Origin: an uncultured Prevotellaceae bacterium
Lineage (GTDB): Bacteria; Bacteroidota; Bacteroidia; Bacteroidales; UBA932
DNA: 42,479 nt
Assembly (NCBI GenBank): GCA_900314395.1
Contig: OMVB01000051.1
Span: forward strand, 1-42,479
Direction: 5' to 3'
In this document: in pieces, positions 41,113-42,479 of the stretch
Layout of the letters: each line of letters opens with the position of its first letter
How positions within the stretch are numbered: position 1 is the first letter of the stretch
Notes under the pieces: model-generated
What the model was told of the DNA's origin: nothing
Seen by the model: only the letters and a program-made list of their open reading frames with translations
Database searches by the model: none
Translations under genes and position numbers: made by a program

Positions 41113-42459
41113 ATGTCAAAAGTAAAACTCTCAGAGAAAATTGGTTATGGACTTGGAGACGCCGCAGCCGGCGGAATCACCTGGAAGGTAATGTCTATCG
41201 CATTCCCCCTGTTCTTCACCAATATCTTCGGCCTCACGGTAGCAGACACCGCAACCCTCATGCTCGTAGCCCGTCTGTTCGACGTAGTCACAGACCCTAT
41301 CATGGGCGCCATCGCAGACCGTACCCGTTCACGCTGGGGAACCTATCGGCCCTGGCTTATATTCGGAGCAATTCCTCTGGGTCTTGTGTTCGCCCTACTG
41401 CTTTACACCCCGGACTTTGGCCCTGTAGGCAAACGCATCTATGCTTATACAATGTATTTGCTGATGATGGTGGTTTACACCGCGGTGAATGTACCTTATG
41501 GTTCTCTGCTTGGCGTTATGACAGATGATGACAATGAGAAAAACCAGTTCTCTTCTTACCGAATGGTAGGAGCATATGCAATGGGCTTCATTACCTTGCT
41601 GTCCTTCCCTTATCTTCAGAAAATGGTAGGCGGTTCGGAGGCTCATCAGTACGCTGTACTGGGTGTTATCCTTGGCGGTCTTGCAGCCCTTGGTACCCTG
41701 GCCTGCGGCCTTCTCACAAAAGAACGCCTGAAGCCGGTACGCGCAGAGAAATTCTCTTTCAAGCCCTTTGCAGACCTTTTCCGCAACAAACCCTGGATTT
41801 ATCTTACCCTCATAGGTATCTGCACCAATTTCTTTAACGGGTTCCGCTATGCTGTAGCAGGTTACCTCCTGCAGTACTGCCTTAAGGGAGAAGTCACTTT
41901 CTCCGGGCTTATCATAAGCTACACCGTGTTCATGACCTTCGGAGAGGTTACATGTATGATATTCGGTGGCCTGTCCCCTAAATTCACCCAGTGGGCCGGC
42001 TCCAAGAAAAAGGCCTTCTTTTGGGCTGCGATTATTTGCGCCGTGACTTCAATCGCCTTCTTCTTCATCCCGATGGATCCGTCCTACATCTGGCTTATGA
42101 TCCTGATGGTTATCCTCACTTCCGTCGGAATTGGCATTTATTCTCCTCTGCTTTGGTCTATGTATGCCGATGTTGCAGATTACGCGACGCAGAAGAACGG
42201 CACCTCGTCCACAGGCCTGATATTCTCTTCCGGAACCATGTCACAGAAGTTCGGTTCTGCCATCTCCGGCGCCCTTGTGGCCCTGCTGCTCGGTATCGCC
42301 GGCTTCATTTCCGGTACCGACGCCAACGGAGAAACGGTGGTTACAATAACAAATGAGGCCTCCGTCCAGAATATGATTTGGGCCCTGTTTTCACTCTTCC
42401 CCGCAGCCATCGCCCTTCTCATAATCCTCCTCCTCAAACTCTATCCTATCAAGAAGTAG
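41113..42459 (+). CDS. GPH-family (MFS) sugar:cation symporter, probable manno-disaccharide importer
   Basis: The 448-residue inner-membrane protein has about 12 hydrophobic segments and the hallmarks of the glycoside-pentoside-hexuronide symporter family: KIGYGLGDAAAGG at the N-terminus, ARLFDVVTDPIMGAIADRTRSRWGTYRPW (start near residue 53) with the conserved cation-site aspartates, and a central loop near residue 200. Relatives such as MelB move sugars with Na+ or H+. In Bacteroidota mannan loci a carrier of this type lies with the epimerase and GH130, and takes mannobiose or mannosylglucose into the cytoplasm. No SusC-like motif is present. It has its own promoter and ends 20 bases before the window edge, so further operon genes or a terminator may lie outside. 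Confidence 0.92.
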   Translation: MSKVKLSEKIGYGLGDAAAGGITWKVMSIAFPLFFTNIFGLTVADTATLMLVARLFDVVTDPIMGAIADRTRSRWGTYRPWLIFGAIPLGLVFALLLYTPDFGPVGKRIYAYTMYLLMMVVYTAVNVPYGSLLGVMTDDDNEKNQFSSYRMVGAYAMGFITLLSFPYLQKMVGGSEAHQYAVLGVILGGLAALGTLACGLLTKERLKPVRAEKFSFKPFADLFRNKPWIYLTLIGICTNFFNGFRYAVAGYLLQYCLKGEVTFSGLIISYTVFMTFGEVTCMIFGGLSPKFTQWAGSKKKAFFWAAIICAVTSIAFFFIPMDPSYIWLMILMVILTSVGIGIYSPLLWSMYADVADYATQKNGTSSTGLIFSSGTMSQKFGSAISGALVALLLGIAGFISGTDANGETVVTITNEASVQNMIWALFSLFPAAIALLIILLLKLYPIKK

Positions 42460-42479
42460 GCGTTTTGCGGTAGCTGGTG

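Noticed and set aside
14111..42459. A wholly new defence or mobile system in the window
   Set aside because: I looked for transposases, integrases, restriction or toxin genes and retron or CRISPR features on both strands and found none; the novelty here lies in the make-up of the PUL and its repeats.

Overview
The window is Bacteroidota DNA, most likely from an uncultured gut or rumen member of the order Bacteroidales. The evidence is SusC/SusD transport genes, many lipoproteins, BACON and DUF4252 domains, and promoters of the Bacteroidota type (TTTG, 19 bases, TAnnTTTG). Three very clean examples of that promoter occur at 1575-1605, 8599-8629 (minus strand) and 41044-41074. The genus cannot be fixed from the sequence alone.

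Layout. Positions 141-4985 (plus) carry a GH125 alpha-mannosidase and a 1113-residue multidomain surface lipoprotein that has its own promoter and terminator. Positions 5096-6882 (minus) are a tightly overlapping four-gene operon: DUF4252 lipoprotein, ECF sigma factor, small membrane protein (probable anti-sigma) and a second DUF4252 protein. Positions 6964-8574 (minus) encode a D-aminoacylase-type amidohydrolase. It is divergent from a tRNA-Ser(CGA) gene at 8688-8772, which is followed by about 450 bases of non-coding, hairpin-rich DNA. Positions 9222-11447 (minus) hold serB and a class I glutamine amidotransferase-like hydrolase. Positions 11547-13067 (plus) encode a BACON-nuclease lipoprotein.

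From 13131 to the right edge lies a polysaccharide utilisation locus (PUL). An AraC-family regulator precedes a run of 16 same-strand genes: GH5_7-type mannanase, SusC, SusD, two surface glycan-binding proteins, BACON-GH26, BACON-GH5 (GH5_4-like), a second GH26, GH130, GH43, GH2, GH31 with a PA14 insert, an SGNH acetylesterase, GH3, a cellobiose 2-epimerase and a GPH-type sugar transporter. Most gaps are below 50 bases.

Inferred pathway. Surface endo-enzymes (GH26 and GH5 with acidic lipoprotein tails) cut the polymer. SusC/SusD and the binding proteins import oligosaccharides. Periplasmic GH5_7, GH26, GH43, GH2, GH31, GH3 and the esterase trim them. The GPH carrier imports mannobiose or mannosylglucose, the epimerase converts Man-Man to Man-Glc, and the cytoplasmic GH130 phosphorylase makes mannose 1-phosphate and glucose.

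The main point of interest is that this locus carries the enzyme set of a beta-mannan PUL together with nearly the set of a xyloglucan PUL behind one SusC/SusD pair, with no separate alpha-galactosidase gene. Other notable points are an in-frame short tandem repeat inside the epimerase, a GH2 enzyme that appears to have lost its Ig-like domain, a recently duplicated C-terminal module in the second binding protein, and the structured DNA behind the tRNA gene.
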